Assembly (NCBI GenBank): GCA_023380955.1
Contig: JAMCTB010000127.1
Location: 1 to 14,125 of the forward strand
Direction of reading: 5' to 3'
DNA: 14,125 nt
Origin: Chloroflexota bacterium
GTDB taxonomy: Bacteria > Chloroflexota > UBA6077
The position numbers were made by a program, and so were the translations under genes. The notes below the pieces were generated by a model. The model did not search any database. It was given only the letters and a program-made list of their open reading frames with translations, and had not been told where the DNA came from. This document shows positions 7,335 through 14,125 of the stretch, piece by piece (within the stretch, counting starts at the first letter, position 1; each line of letters starts with the position of its first letter).

Positions 7335-7386
7335 GTAGATCGCCAGGTGGTGGCCGGGTTGTGGGCCTCTCTGAAGGGACTTTGCC

Positions 7387-8445
7387 GTGGAAACCGTCCG
7401 TGAACGCTTGGAGAAGGGCGAGGAGAGGTTATCGCCTTTGGCGGCTCGAGCCAGCCTCAGCCGGGGCAGGCAGACTCCCGAGGATGAGTGCCCGTGGAGG
7501 CTCTCCTTTCAGCGTGACCGGGACCGAATCCTCCATTGCAAAGCGTTTCGGCGGCTGAAGCACAAGACCCAGGTGTTCGTCGCGCCGGCCGGAGACCACT
7601 ACCGCACCCGGCTGACCCACACCCTCGAGGTGTCTCAGATCGCCCGGACCATCGCTCGGGCTCTCAACCTGAACGAGGATCTGACCGAGGCCATAGCCAT
7701 GGGTCACGACCTCGGCCACACACCCTTCGGGCACGCCGGCGAGGGGGCGTTGAACGGCCTGATGCCCGGGGGCTTCCACCACAACGAGCAAAGCCTGCGA
7801 GTGGTCGAGGTGCTGGAGAAGTCCGGTCGTGGGCTGAACCTGACCTGGGAGGTGCGCGACGGCATCCTCCTGCACAGCAAGGTGCGGCAGAGTATCGCCG
7901 CCAGCACCGGTAGTGTTCCATCCACGCTGGAAGGCCAGATCGTGCGGGTGGCTGATAGCATCGGCTACGTGAACCACGACCTGGAGGACGCCATACGAGC
8001 CGGGGTCATCGCGGAGTCCGACGTGCCCCGGACCGTGGTCTCGAAGCTGGGAGTCACCGGCCGGCAGAGGATAAACGCCATGGTGGTCGACATCATCACC
8101 AACTGCTGGCCCGTGGTGGAGGGGAGACTGCCCGAGACAGAGGCTCAGAGCGGACTCGTTATCCGTCCCAGCTTAACTATGTTAAGCTATATTGACGCTC
8201 TTCGTGAGTTCCTGTTTCAGCGGGTGTACCTTTCCGGTTTCGCCAAGGATCAGGGCTCGAAGGCTACCTACCTGGTTCGAGAGCTGTTCAACTACTACAA
8301 AGCCCACCCCTCCGATCTTCCGTCCGATCTGGGCAGCCACCTGGCGGGCGAGCCGGTGGAACGGGTGATATGCGACCACATTGCCAGCATGACGGACCGC
8401 TACGCGCTGCAGACCTACAAGCAGCTGTTCGTGCCAGAGGGATGA
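7387..8445 (+). CDS. dgt: Deoxyguanosinetriphosphate triphosphohydrolase-like protein (HD domain)
   Basis: This 352-residue HD-superfamily dNTPase of the dGTPase type removes triphosphate from deoxynucleotides, giving the nucleoside. It probably tunes dNTP pools; exact substrate preference cannot be read from sequence. Metal-binding residues are intact: His78 in YRTRLTHTLEVSQ, and His107-Asp108 within AMGHDLGHTPFGHAGE (104-119), with further conserved histidines at 111 and 116. The upstream CPWRLSFQRDRDRILHCKAF segment (35-54), containing RDRDRI, is a hallmark of this family. GTG 7387 has AAGG at 7374-7377, nine bases upstream, as the ribosome binding site. It lies directly before dnaG on the same strand, an arrangement linking nucleotide pools to priming. 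An AT-rich palindrome within its 3' third (8170-8188) stands out from the surrounding GC-rich coding sequence. Confidence 0.92.
   Translation: METVRERLEKGEERLSPLAARASLSRGRQTPEDECPWRLSFQRDRDRILHCKAFRRLKHKTQVFVAPAGDHYRTRLTHTLEVSQIARTIARALNLNEDLTEAIAMGHDLGHTPFGHAGEGALNGLMPGGFHHNEQSLRVVEVLEKSGRGLNLTWEVRDGILLHSKVRQSIAASTGSVPSTLEGQIVRVADSIGYVNHDLEDAIRAGVIAESDVPRTVVSKLGVTGRQRINAMVVDIITNCWPVVEGRLPETEAQSGLVIRPSLTMLSYIDALREFLFQRVYLSGFAKDQGSKATYLVRELFNYYKAHPSDLPSDLGSHLAGEPVERVICDHIASMTDRYALQTYKQLFVPEG
8170..8188. repeat. AT-rich perfect palindrome inside dgt
   Basis: AGCTTAAC and GTTAAGCT flank TAT, a perfect eight-base inverted repeat that encodes part of SLTMLSYID. It is notably AT-rich for this window. 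It has the shape of an operator for a dimeric regulator, but none is known here and it may be chance. Confidence 0.4.
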
Positions 8446-8508
8446 AGGCGCGGCGTGCAGCGACCGACTATTAGACGTGAGGGCGGACCGGTTGCCGCCG
8501 AAGGTTCA

Positions 8509-8542
8509 GCCCTCACCCCGACCCTCTCCCAAGGGGAGAGGG
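8509..8542. repeat. Palindromic repeat in the dgt-dnaG gap
   Basis: CCCTCTCCC (8522-8530) and GGGAGAGGG (8534-8542) are perfect inverted repeats around AAG, preceded by CCCTCACCCCGA. From memory, the pattern CCCTCACCC...CCTCTCCC...GGGAGAGGG is a widely dispersed short bacterial palindrome. It lies 22 bases before the dnaG start codon, so it must form part of the dnaG leader. The rest of this 119-base gap shows no convincing promoter. Confidence 0.7.
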
Positions 8543-8564
8543 AGAGTCGCAGGGGCGGGGCTAG

Positions 8565-10460
8565 ATGGCAGGGGATGTAGTCGACCAGATAAAGGCCAGG
8601 CTGGACGTAGTCGACGTCGTCTCCGAGAAGGTCGTGCTGAAGAAGGCGGGGAAGACGCTGAAGGGGTTGTGCCCCTTCCACGTGGAGAAGACGCCCTCCT
8701 TCATAGTCTTCCCAGAGACGGGCACCTGGCACTGCTTCGGATGTGGCGCCGGCGGCGACCTATTCAACTTCGTCATGCAGAGCGAGAATCTGGGCTTTCC
8801 GGAAGCCCTCTCCCTGCTGGCTTCCCGAGCCGGCGTTGAGCTGCAGAGGGGGCAGCGAGAAAGCCACTCCGACGAAGGCGTCGCAAAGCTATATGCGGTT
8901 AACGATGCCGCGGCCGTCTACTTCCGTTCGATGCTGGATAGCCCCGCCGGGTCCCGCACGAGAGGCTACCTTCAGGATCGTGGGATCTCGACCGACAGCG
9001 TGGACCAGTTCCAGCTCGGCTTTGCGCCGGACGCCGGAGCGGGTCTGGCCCACCACTTGCTGCAACAAGGCTTTGGAAGATCGGAGGTCCTGGAGGCAGG
9101 ACTGGCCGGGGAGAACGAGTCCGGAGGGCTGTACGACCGATTCCGGGGGCGTTTGATCTTCCCGATACGGGACCCCGGGGGGAAGCTGGTGGGGTTCGGC
9201 GGCCGGGCGCTGGCCAAGGAGGCTCAACCCAAGTATCTGAACACCCCTCAGACCCCACTTTTCGACAAGGGGGGGTGCCTCTACGCCGTCGATCGGGCCA
9301 AGCAGGAGATCCGGCACACCGGGCAGGCGGTGATCGTGGAGGGCTACGTGGATGCCCTCATGGCCCATCAGCACGGTTTTCGGAACGTGGTGGCCGCGCT
9401 GGGCACCGCCGTGACCGACCGGCAGCTATCGCTGTTGAAGAAGTGGGCCTCCGAGCTCTGTTTTGCCCTGGATCCCGACGAGGCGGGTCAGGCGGCGACC
9501 GCAAGAGGGCTGGCCGTGGCGATGGACGCCCTGGAGCGGAGCGCGACGCCGGTTCCCACCTGGAAGGGGCTGGTCGAGTACGTCTACAAGCTGAAGACCT
9601 CCATCAAGATCATCGGTCTGCCGGCAGGGAAGGACCCGGACGACGTGATACGGGAAGGGCCGGCCCAATGGCGCCAGCTGGTGCAGAGCGCCGTCCCTGT
9701 GGAGGAGTTCTTCCTGGAGAGGGTCCGGCGAAAGCACGACCTGTCCACCGCCGGTGGCAAGGCGGCCGCGGTGGAAGAGGCGATGGCGGTGATCGGCGAG
9801 ATCCCGGAGCCGGTGCAGCAAGCCCATTACGTGCAGCGGCTGGCGGCGATGGTTGGCATCGAAGAGTCCATCCTGCTCCAGCAGGCACACCAGCGCCATC
9901 GCCGGAGGCCGGAGGCTGCTGCTGCTGCCCCTCGCCGTGTCGAGGATCAGCCGGGGGCAGATCTAGAGGCCTACTGCCTGGCCATGATCCTGAAGAGTCC
10001 TGCTCTGTTGGAGAAGGAGCCGAGGCTGAGGGCAGAGCACTTCGTCGATCCGACCTATCGGGAGCTGTTCCGGAGGATCCTGGAGCAGTGGGACGCCAGG
10101 AGGGGGGAGACGGAGGCAGCCGAGTTGCTGGAGCGGCTGAGGGGCGAGCCCGAGGGTCCGCTGAGGGACAGCCTGGAGGAGCTGCTGGCGATGGAGGCCC
10201 AGTACCCGGTTCGCTTCCAGGACCAACTGGAAGAGGCTTACAAGGCGGCGGTTGTTAGCTTGGTGTTGAGCGGTTTGCAGTTGCGCAAGCAGCAGATTGA
10301 AGCAGCGTGGGCCTCGAGGGAGGCCGATGGAGACCCTGGGCAGATGGCGGCTCTGGAGAAGGCCGGTTACGACATCGCCGTGGAGTCCCATAAGCTGAAG
10401 CTGCTGGGGGACACAAAACCGTTGCGGGCGATCCACAAGGAGGTTCGGCATGGTGGATGA
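8565..10460 (+). CDS. dnaG: DNA primase
   Basis: DnaG makes the RNA primers for chromosomal replication together with the replicative helicase. Order of parts in the 631 residues: the N-terminal CHC2 zinc finger comes first, with Cys36, His39, Cys57 and Cys60 ([12 protein letters not shown]...[16 protein letters not shown]). The catalytic core with [23 protein letters not shown] follows, near 190-212. The TOPRIM domain has Glu259 in [12 protein letters not shown] and Asp303/Asp305 in DPDEAG. A helical C-terminal region for helicase binding completes it (about 450-631). Length is normal. ATG 8565 starts the typical [21 protein letters not shown]-terminus; its ribosome binding site is weak (AGGGG 8551-8555). 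The stop overlaps rpoD by 11 bases, implying translational coupling. Confidence 0.96.
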   Translation: MAGDVVDQIKARLDVVDVVSEKVVLKKAGKTLKGLCPFHVEKTPSFIVFPETGTWHCFGCGAGGDLFNFVMQSENLGFPEALSLLASRAGVELQRGQRESHSDEGVAKLYAVNDAAAVYFRSMLDSPAGSRTRGYLQDRGISTDSVDQFQLGFAPDAGAGLAHHLLQQGFGRSEVLEAGLAGENESGGLYDRFRGRLIFPIRDPGGKLVGFGGRALAKEAQPKYLNTPQTPLFDKGGCLYAVDRAKQEIRHTGQAVIVEGYVDALMAHQHGFRNVVAALGTAVTDRQLSLLKKWASELCFALDPDEAGQAATARGLAVAMDALERSATPVPTWKGLVEYVYKLKTSIKIIGLPAGKDPDDVIREGPAQWRQLVQSAVPVEEFFLERVRRKHDLSTAGGKAAAVEEAMAVIGEIPEPVQQAHYVQRLAAMVGIEESILLQQAHQRHRRRPEAAAAAPRRVEDQPGADLEAYCLAMILKSPALLEKEPRLRAEHFVDPTYRELFRRILEQWDARRGETEAAELLERLRGEPEGPLRDSLEELLAMEAQYPVRFQDQLEEAYKAAVVSLVLSGLQLRKQQIEAAWASREADGDPGQMAALEKAGYDIAVESHKLKLLGDTKPLRAIHKEVRHGG

Positions 10461-12054
10461 CGCCAGGGTGGAGGCCGACAAGGCATCCTCCCTCGTCTAT
10501 TCGGAGTTGTTGGCGAAGGGGCAGGCGCGAGGTTACGTGACGCCCGACGACATTCTGCAGAAGATACCTAACCCTGAGAACGACGTGGGGATGGCGGACG
10601 GCCTGGTAGCCGCCCTGGATGACGCGGGGATAAAGGTGGCCACCTCGGCCTCTCTCGCCGACATGGAGGGCCCACCCCCTTCCTGGCTCACCGACATGGA
10701 GAACGAGCAGGAGGTGGAGGCCGCCGTTCGGGTCGACGAGCACGAGGGGCTGGAGGACCACGTCCGCATGTATCTCCGGGAGATCGGTACCGTCCCGCTG
10801 CTGAGCTGGGAGGGGGAGAAGCGGCTCGCTCGGAAGATGGAGGAAGGCTCCTTCCTCGAGAGGACGCGCCGTGAATCGCCGCCCCCCGAGGCGGAGGAGG
10901 AGGGAACGGACGACGCCGCGGAGTTCCCGGAGGAGGACCGCCAGATCACCGAGGAGGACGCCGTTGCCCTCCTGCAGCTGATGTACGCCCGTTTCTGCCA
11001 GCAGTTCCCCTATCTGGATCTGGTCTTTCCCAGTGGCGGAACTCGACAGGGCCTGCAGGAGAGCATACAGAAGATGGGGAATCTGGCGGACATCGACCCC
11101 AACCGTGTGCAGGAGATGGCCGACAAGCAGGGTGTGGAGATCACCGTTGCCGATCGCGCCATCGTGCAGCTATCGATCCTCTGTCGCGTGCTGCAGGGGG
11201 AGCTGCTCGACGAGGTCGCCCGGGAGGTGAGCCGGACCGGCACGCCTCCGCCCCCTGCCTTCGGCGAGGACTACTTCGCCTCCAGGCCTTTCGAGGCGAA
11301 ACACAGGCTGACCGACATCCAGCAGGAGGCCCAAAGAGCCCGAGCCAGCCTCACCGAGGCCAACCTTCGACTGGTGGTTAGCGTCGCCAAGAAGTACATC
11401 GGGCGTGGGATGTCGCTGCTGGATCTGATCCAGGAGGGCAACATCGGCCTGATCCGGGCGGTGGAGAAGTTCGAGTTCCGAAAGGGGTACAAGTTCTCCA
11501 CCTACGCCACCTGGTGGATCAGGCAGGCAATCACCCGCGCCATCGCGGACCAGGCGCGCACCATCCGGATCCCGGTCCACATGGTGGAGACCATCAACAA
11601 GCTGAGCCGGTTGTCCCGACGGCTGTTGCAGGATCTTGGCCGGGAACCCACCTCCGAGGAGATCGGGAACAAGATGGAGATCCCCGCCGAGAAGGTGCGA
11701 GAGATCATGAAGGTCTCCCAGGAGCCGGTCTCCCTGGAGACCCCCATAGGCGAGGAAGAGGACAGCCACCTGGGGGATTTCATCGAGGACCAGTCGGCAC
11801 TGGCTCCGGCGGATGCGGCCTCCCACCAGCTGCTGAAGGAGCAGGTGGACGACGTTCTGCGGTCGTTGACCCACCGGGAGCGGCGAGTGCTGCAGCTTCG
11901 CTTCGGCCTGGACGACGGCCGGCAGCGGACGCTGGAGGAGGTGGGGCGCGAGTTTGGAGTTACCCGCGAGCGCATCCGGCAGATAGAGGCGAAGGCTTTG
12001 AGGAAGCTGCGGCACCCCAGTCGCAGCAAGAAGCTGAAGGATTACCTGGACTAG
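10450..12054 (+). CDS. rpoD: Primary RNA polymerase sigma factor (SigA/RpoD)
   Basis: This is the housekeeping sigma factor that recognises TTGACA/TATAAT promoters. Region 1.1 is at about 12-66 ([20 protein letters not shown]) and region 1.2 at about 103-131 ([20 protein letters not shown]). A non-conserved insertion of about 160 residues spans 132-293. Region 2 is at 297-367 ([36 protein letters not shown]), region 3 at about 376-452 and region 4 at about 465-534, with the [23 protein letters not shown]. The full region 4 and the C-terminal [10 protein letters not shown] mark it as primary rather than alternative. ATG 10450 has AAGGAGG at 10438-10444, inside dnaG; the genes overlap 11 bases. 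The dnaG-rpoD pairing recalls the macromolecular synthesis operon. Total length is 534 residues. The insertion is partly acidic and low-complexity. Confidence 0.97.
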   Translation: MVDDARVEADKASSLVYSELLAKGQARGYVTPDDILQKIPNPENDVGMADGLVAALDDAGIKVATSASLADMEGPPPSWLTDMENEQEVEAAVRVDEHEGLEDHVRMYLREIGTVPLLSWEGEKRLARKMEEGSFLERTRRESPPPEAEEEGTDDAAEFPEEDRQITEEDAVALLQLMYARFCQQFPYLDLVFPSGGTRQGLQESIQKMGNLADIDPNRVQEMADKQGVEITVADRAIVQLSILCRVLQGELLDEVAREVSRTGTPPPPAFGEDYFASRPFEAKHRLTDIQQEAQRARASLTEANLRLVVSVAKKYIGRGMSLLDLIQEGNIGLIRAVEKFEFRKGYKFSTYATWWIRQAITRAIADQARTIRIPVHMVETINKLSRLSRRLLQDLGREPTSEEIGNKMEIPAEKVREIMKVSQEPVSLETPIGEEEDSHLGDFIEDQSALAPADAASHQLLKEQVDDVLRSLTHRERRVLQLRFGLDDGRQRTLEEVGREFGVTRERIRQIEAKALRKLRHPSRSKKLKDYLD

Positions 12055-12064
12055 GCTGGTTGAC

Positions 12065-13297
12065 CTAGCCCCCAGCCCCCTTCCCCACCAGGGAAGGGGG
12101 TCTTACTTGGTCGGCGGCAGGAAGGGAGAAGTGGAAAGCGGTACCCTTGCCCACCTCGCTCTCCAGCCAGATCCTTCCGCCGTGGGCGTCGACGATACCC
12201 TTGCTGATGTAGAGGCCCAATCCCATGCCCTCGTGGCAGCGGTCGGGCCCACGATAGTAGCGCTCGAAGATCCGCTCCTGGACCTCTCTCGGCATGCCGA
12301 CCCCATCGTCCTGCACCGACGTCACCACGGAGCTATCCATTCTCCGAACGCGGATCTGGACGTGGCCGCCGGGGAGTGTGGCCTTGATAGCGTTGGAGAC
12401 GAGATTGGTCAGCAGCTGCTCCACACGGTGCGGGTCCGCCTGCACGGTGGCGTCTTCCGAGCCCAACAGCTCCAGCTCTCGATCCGGAGCCGAGAGCTGC
12501 ATCTGGGCTACCAGCTCTCTCGCCAGGGAGGTGAGGCTGAAATCCACGTAGCGGAGATCCAGCCTGCCCATGCGGATCAAGGAGAAATCCAGGAGATCGA
12601 AAACCAGCTGGCTCAGGCGGGCTACCTGCCGGTCGGCTATCTCCAGCATCCCAAACTCCCGCGGCCCAAGGGTCTGGTCGGGGCGCTGGCGAGCCAGTCG
12701 CATGATCAGCTGCACGTATCCCTTTACCGCAGTGAGAGGGGTCTTGAGCTCGTGGGCGACCATCGCCAGGAACTCGTCCTTCTGCAGCTCCAGCTCTTTG
12801 CGGTCGGAGATGTCCTGGAGCAGGGCCACCGCCCCGACGGTGTTGCCGGACTCGTCCACGATGGGGCATGCGCTACACAGGGCGGTAACACCGTGGCCGT
12901 TCGCGCGATGGATGACCATCTCCTGCACCTTCGTCGACTCTCCCGTGCGGGCCGCATGCACCCACGGAAGCTCGTCGGGCAGGTAGGGCTCGCCGGCAGG
13001 GGTTGCGAAGCCGTACAGCTGCGGGTAGGAGGAAACCGACGCCTTCGGATCGAGAGGCTGGCCCAGCAGCTGGGCCAGGGCTCGACTGGCGGAGACGACC
13101 CTGCCCTCCGGGGCAGAAGCCACCACAACCCCCTGGGGGATGCTATCCAAGATGGCCTGGAGGTGGAGGCTGGTGAGGGTCAACTGCTGGGTCGCCTGGC
13201 GAGCGGTGTCCAGTCGTTGAAGCTGGGCGAGAGCCGTCGAGATGTGTCGTGTGATGTCGGTGGCCAGGGCGCTGCGTCCATCGCGGACCGCATCCAC
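12065..13297 (-). CDS. Sensor histidine kinase, PAS-HisKA-HATPase portion (3' part of a frameshifted gene)
   Basis: This frame encodes the C-terminal 410 residues of a two-component sensor kinase. In order come a coiled linker, a PAS-like domain (about 45-165: AILDSIPQGVVVAS...GAVALLQDISDRKELE), and the HisKA H-box EFLAMVAHELKTPLTAVKGY with phosphoacceptor His182. The ATPase domain has N-box LLTNLVSNAIKAT, G1 QDDGVGMP, F-box IFERYYRG and G2 GMGLGLYISKGIVDAHGG. There is no membrane segment. The GTG at 13297 has no ribosome binding site and cuts into the last helix of a GAF domain, so it is unlikely to be a real start. The frame joins the GAF-encoding frame upstream if one base is removed from the G7 tract at 13351-13357. 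The last residues (PPSLVGKGAGG) are encoded by a palindromic repeat. No response regulator is adjacent. Confidence 0.85.
   Translation of the reverse strand: MDAVRDGRSALATDITRHISTALAQLQRLDTARQATQQLTLTSLHLQAILDSIPQGVVVASAPEGRVVSASRALAQLLGQPLDPKASVSSYPQLYGFATPAGEPYLPDELPWVHAARTGESTKVQEMVIHRANGHGVTALCSACPIVDESGNTVGAVALLQDISDRKELELQKDEFLAMVAHELKTPLTAVKGYVQLIMRLARQRPDQTLGPREFGMLEIADRQVARLSQLVFDLLDFSLIRMGRLDLRYVDFSLTSLARELVAQMQLSAPDRELELLGSEDATVQADPHRVEQLLTNLVSNAIKATLPGGHVQIRVRRMDSSVVTSVQDDGVGMPREVQERIFERYYRGPDRCHEGMGLGLYISKGIVDAHGGRIWLESEVGKGTAFHFSLPAADQVRPPSLVGKGAGG
12071..12107. terminator. Palindromic repeat between convergent genes, possible bidirectional terminator
   Basis: CCCCCTTCCC (12076-12085) and GGGAAGGGGG (12091-12100) are perfect ten-base inverted repeats around CACCA, followed by TCTTACTT on the plus strand. 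It lies 21 bases after the rpoD stop and inside the last codons of the minus-strand kinase. The sequence resembles a widely dispersed CCCCCAGCCCCCTTCCC-type palindrome (from memory). It is a plausible weak terminator for rpoD; the T run is imperfect. Confidence 0.55.
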
Positions 13298-13334
13298 CGG
13301 ATCGGCCGAGGCCAGGAGAAGCAGCCCCAGGTTT

Positions 13335-13796
13335 CTATGCCCGTGGGTGAGGGGGGGTCACCAGGACGGAGGCAGAGCCGAGCGCCGCCGCCAGACGGGC
13401 TCGTTCCTCCGATCCGAAGAGGGCCAGCAGCTTCTCCTCGTTGTCCAAGGATAGGCTGACTGCCCTGCTCGAACCGACCACCCTGCCGGCGACGCCGCCG
13501 CATCCCTGGGGCACCCACTCCTCGGCCAGCCGCAGGGCGAGCGACCCTTTGTCGGGAATGTGATGGGCTACGGCCGCCAGCCGCAACTCCCCGGTTGCCC
13601 TGTCTTGCAGCCACAGGCAGCACCAGCCGACCGTAGCCTCCGCCGCAGCCGCGGCCGCTCGCGGGGCGAGCTCCAGGGGGGTGGATGCCGAGCCAAGGGC
13701 GTCAAAAAGCAGCGCGAGAAAGCGCGCTGCTATCTCAGCTCCCGTCTTTTCGAGCTCCATTTGTCCCGTCTCAGGGTCGCGCAGGGTTTCTGTCAC
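13335..13796 (-). CDS. GAF-domain portion of the same frameshifted sensor kinase (5' part)
   Basis: This frame encodes an N-terminal GAF sensory domain: RFLALLFDALGSASTPLELA, GWCCLWLQDRATGELRLAAV and GGVAGRVVGSSRAVSLS. It ends abruptly at TAG 13335-13337, just past the seven-C tract (minus strand), after SVLVTPPHPRA. Deleting one base there restores LVTPLTHGHRNLGLLLLASA, the expected final GAF strand, and leads straight into the kinase frame. The joined protein would be about 576 residues from GTG 13796, which has AGGG six bases upstream. Other possible starts are TTG 13847, in the same open frame but too close to the candidate promoter, and ATG 13760. The ligand is unknown. The frameshift may be a sequencing error, a true lesion or a reversible switch. 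Confidence 0.7.
   Translation of the reverse strand: MTETLRDPETGQMELEKTGAEIAARFLALLFDALGSASTPLELAPRAAAAAAEATVGWCCLWLQDRATGELRLAAVAHHIPDKGSLALRLAEEWVPQGCGGVAGRVVGSSRAVSLSLDNEEKLLALFGSEERARLAAALGSASVLVTPPHPRA
13351..13357 (-). other. Seven-base G/C homopolymer carrying the kinase frameshift
   Basis: The run of seven Gs (Cs on the coding strand) marks the switch between the GAF frame and the kinase frame. Six or nine bases would give one continuous reading frame. With seven, the GAF frame hits TAG at 13335-13337, and the kinase frame has TGA immediately 5' of the tract. Confidence 0.85.
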
Positions 13797-13859
13797 GCCG
13801 GTCCCTATCGATCTGCCGGATAGATGGACGACACCGCGTGGGAGCAAGTCTCGGTTCGT

Positions 13860-13889
13860 AGGATACCACGGCGGTCAAAGGTTGTTCAA
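13860..13889 (-). promoter_or_regulatory. Candidate promoter for the sensor kinase
   Basis: On the minus strand TTGAAC (13889-13884) and TATCCT (13865-13860), each matching consensus at four of six positions, are 18 bases apart. Transcription would start near 13853. That leaves about 57 bases of leader before GTG 13796 and argues against TTG 13847 as the start. Confidence 0.4.
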
Positions 13890-14021
13890 CGGCATAGAGG
13901 AAAATAGCAGGGGATTCTGGCGGTTCTCACTGCACGCAAAGCAACCGTTTCTGGCCCGGAGCGTCGCTTCCTGTGGTTCCCGCAGGTGGGCGTGAGAAAG
14001 GTGGCCTCGGGAGGATGCCCA

Positions 14022-14051
14022 TTGTCCGACGGCCGGGTTGACCTGTATATT
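14022..14051 (+). promoter_or_regulatory. Candidate promoter for the rightmost gene
   Basis: TTGTCC (14022-14027, four of six) and TATATT (14046-14051, five of six) are 18 bases apart, upstream of AAGGAG (14071-14076) and a GTG start. The rest of the 240-base divergent gap (13848-14087) shows no other gene or RNA that I can recognise. Confidence 0.35.
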
Positions 14052-14087
14052 GATGGGCCATTGCCTGCGAAAGGAGTGCTGTCGTCT

Positions 14088-14125
14088 GTGCGGCTGACGG
14101 TGTTCGGGCTAAGCATCACCAGCTC
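14088..14125 (+). CDS. N-terminus of a probable glycosyltransferase (CgeB/family 1-like), truncated by window
   Basis: Only 12 full codons are present, reading VRLTVFGLSITS from GTG 14088. The start resembles that of CgeB-like or family 1 glycosyltransferases (typically M-R-L-hydrophobic-FGLSISSSWGNGH, from memory), with a first Rossmann strand and a serine-rich loop. AAGGAG at 14071-14076 is 11 bases upstream. In-frame GTG 14076 is possible but would overlap that ribosome binding site. The family call is tentative because so little is visible. Confidence 0.45.
   Translation, partial: MRLTVFGLSITS

Noticed and set aside
12107..13459. 450-codon open frame on the plus strand opposite the sensor kinase
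   Set aside because: The minus strand carries clear PAS, HisKA and HATPase motifs; this frame is an antisense shadow with no recognisable domain.
13848..14087. Possible tRNA, small RNA or small gene in the divergent gap
   Set aside because: I found no tRNA T-loop or acceptor pattern and no coding frame with a ribosome binding site; only candidate promoters are supportable.
1..14125. CRISPR array, toxin-antitoxin, phage or transposase genes
   Set aside because: No direct-repeat arrays, no recombinase or transposase motifs, and every sizeable gene is explained by a housekeeping family or the sensor kinase.

Overview
This 14.1-kb, GC-rich window is mostly ordinary bacterial housekeeping DNA. 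It suggests Chloroflexota or a closely related lineage (inference, moderate to low confidence). The reasons are the block pyruvate phosphate dikinase - dGTPase-like gene - dnaG - primary sigma factor, a single-chain glycyl-tRNA synthetase, and several intergenic palindromes of types I associate with such genomes. I see no CRISPR array, insertion sequence, tRNA, rRNA, phage gene or defence system. I do not think the window holds a large undescribed multi-gene system. The points of interest are small: a likely transcription attenuator, a frameshifted sensor kinase, and many palindromic repeats.

Layout. Positions 1-2767 (+) carry the 3' end of the PRPP synthetase gene, then a CorC/HlyC-type CBS membrane protein, cytidine deaminase (cdd) and trmD. 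The cdd-trmD gap is GC-rich and strongly self-complementary. Positions 2768-3002 form a dense regulatory gap. It holds a MITE-like inverted repeat, then a near-consensus sigma70-type promoter (TTGACT-17-TATCAT), then a terminator-like hairpin with a T run, and then the glyQS ribosome binding site. Positions 3003-12054 (+) carry glyQS, ppdK, dgt, dnaG and rpoD. dnaG and rpoD overlap by 11 bases.

Positions 12065-13847 (-) hold a soluble GAF-PAS-HisKA-HATPase sensor histidine kinase convergent with rpoD. Its frame is broken at a seven-G tract (13351-13357), so it reads as two open frames. Its last residues come from a palindromic repeat that also lies where a bidirectional terminator would be expected. 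Positions 13848-14087 are a divergent intergenic region with candidate promoters in both directions. The window ends 38 bases into a plus-strand gene that looks like a glycosyltransferase.

How the genes fit together. prs, cdd, dgt and trmD concern nucleotide pools and tRNA modification. glyQS charges tRNA-Gly, ppdK interconverts pyruvate and PEP, and dnaG-rpoD is the classic pairing of replication priming with the housekeeping sigma factor. The kinase has no adjacent response regulator in the window and no membrane segment, so it looks like an orphan cytoplasmic sensor.
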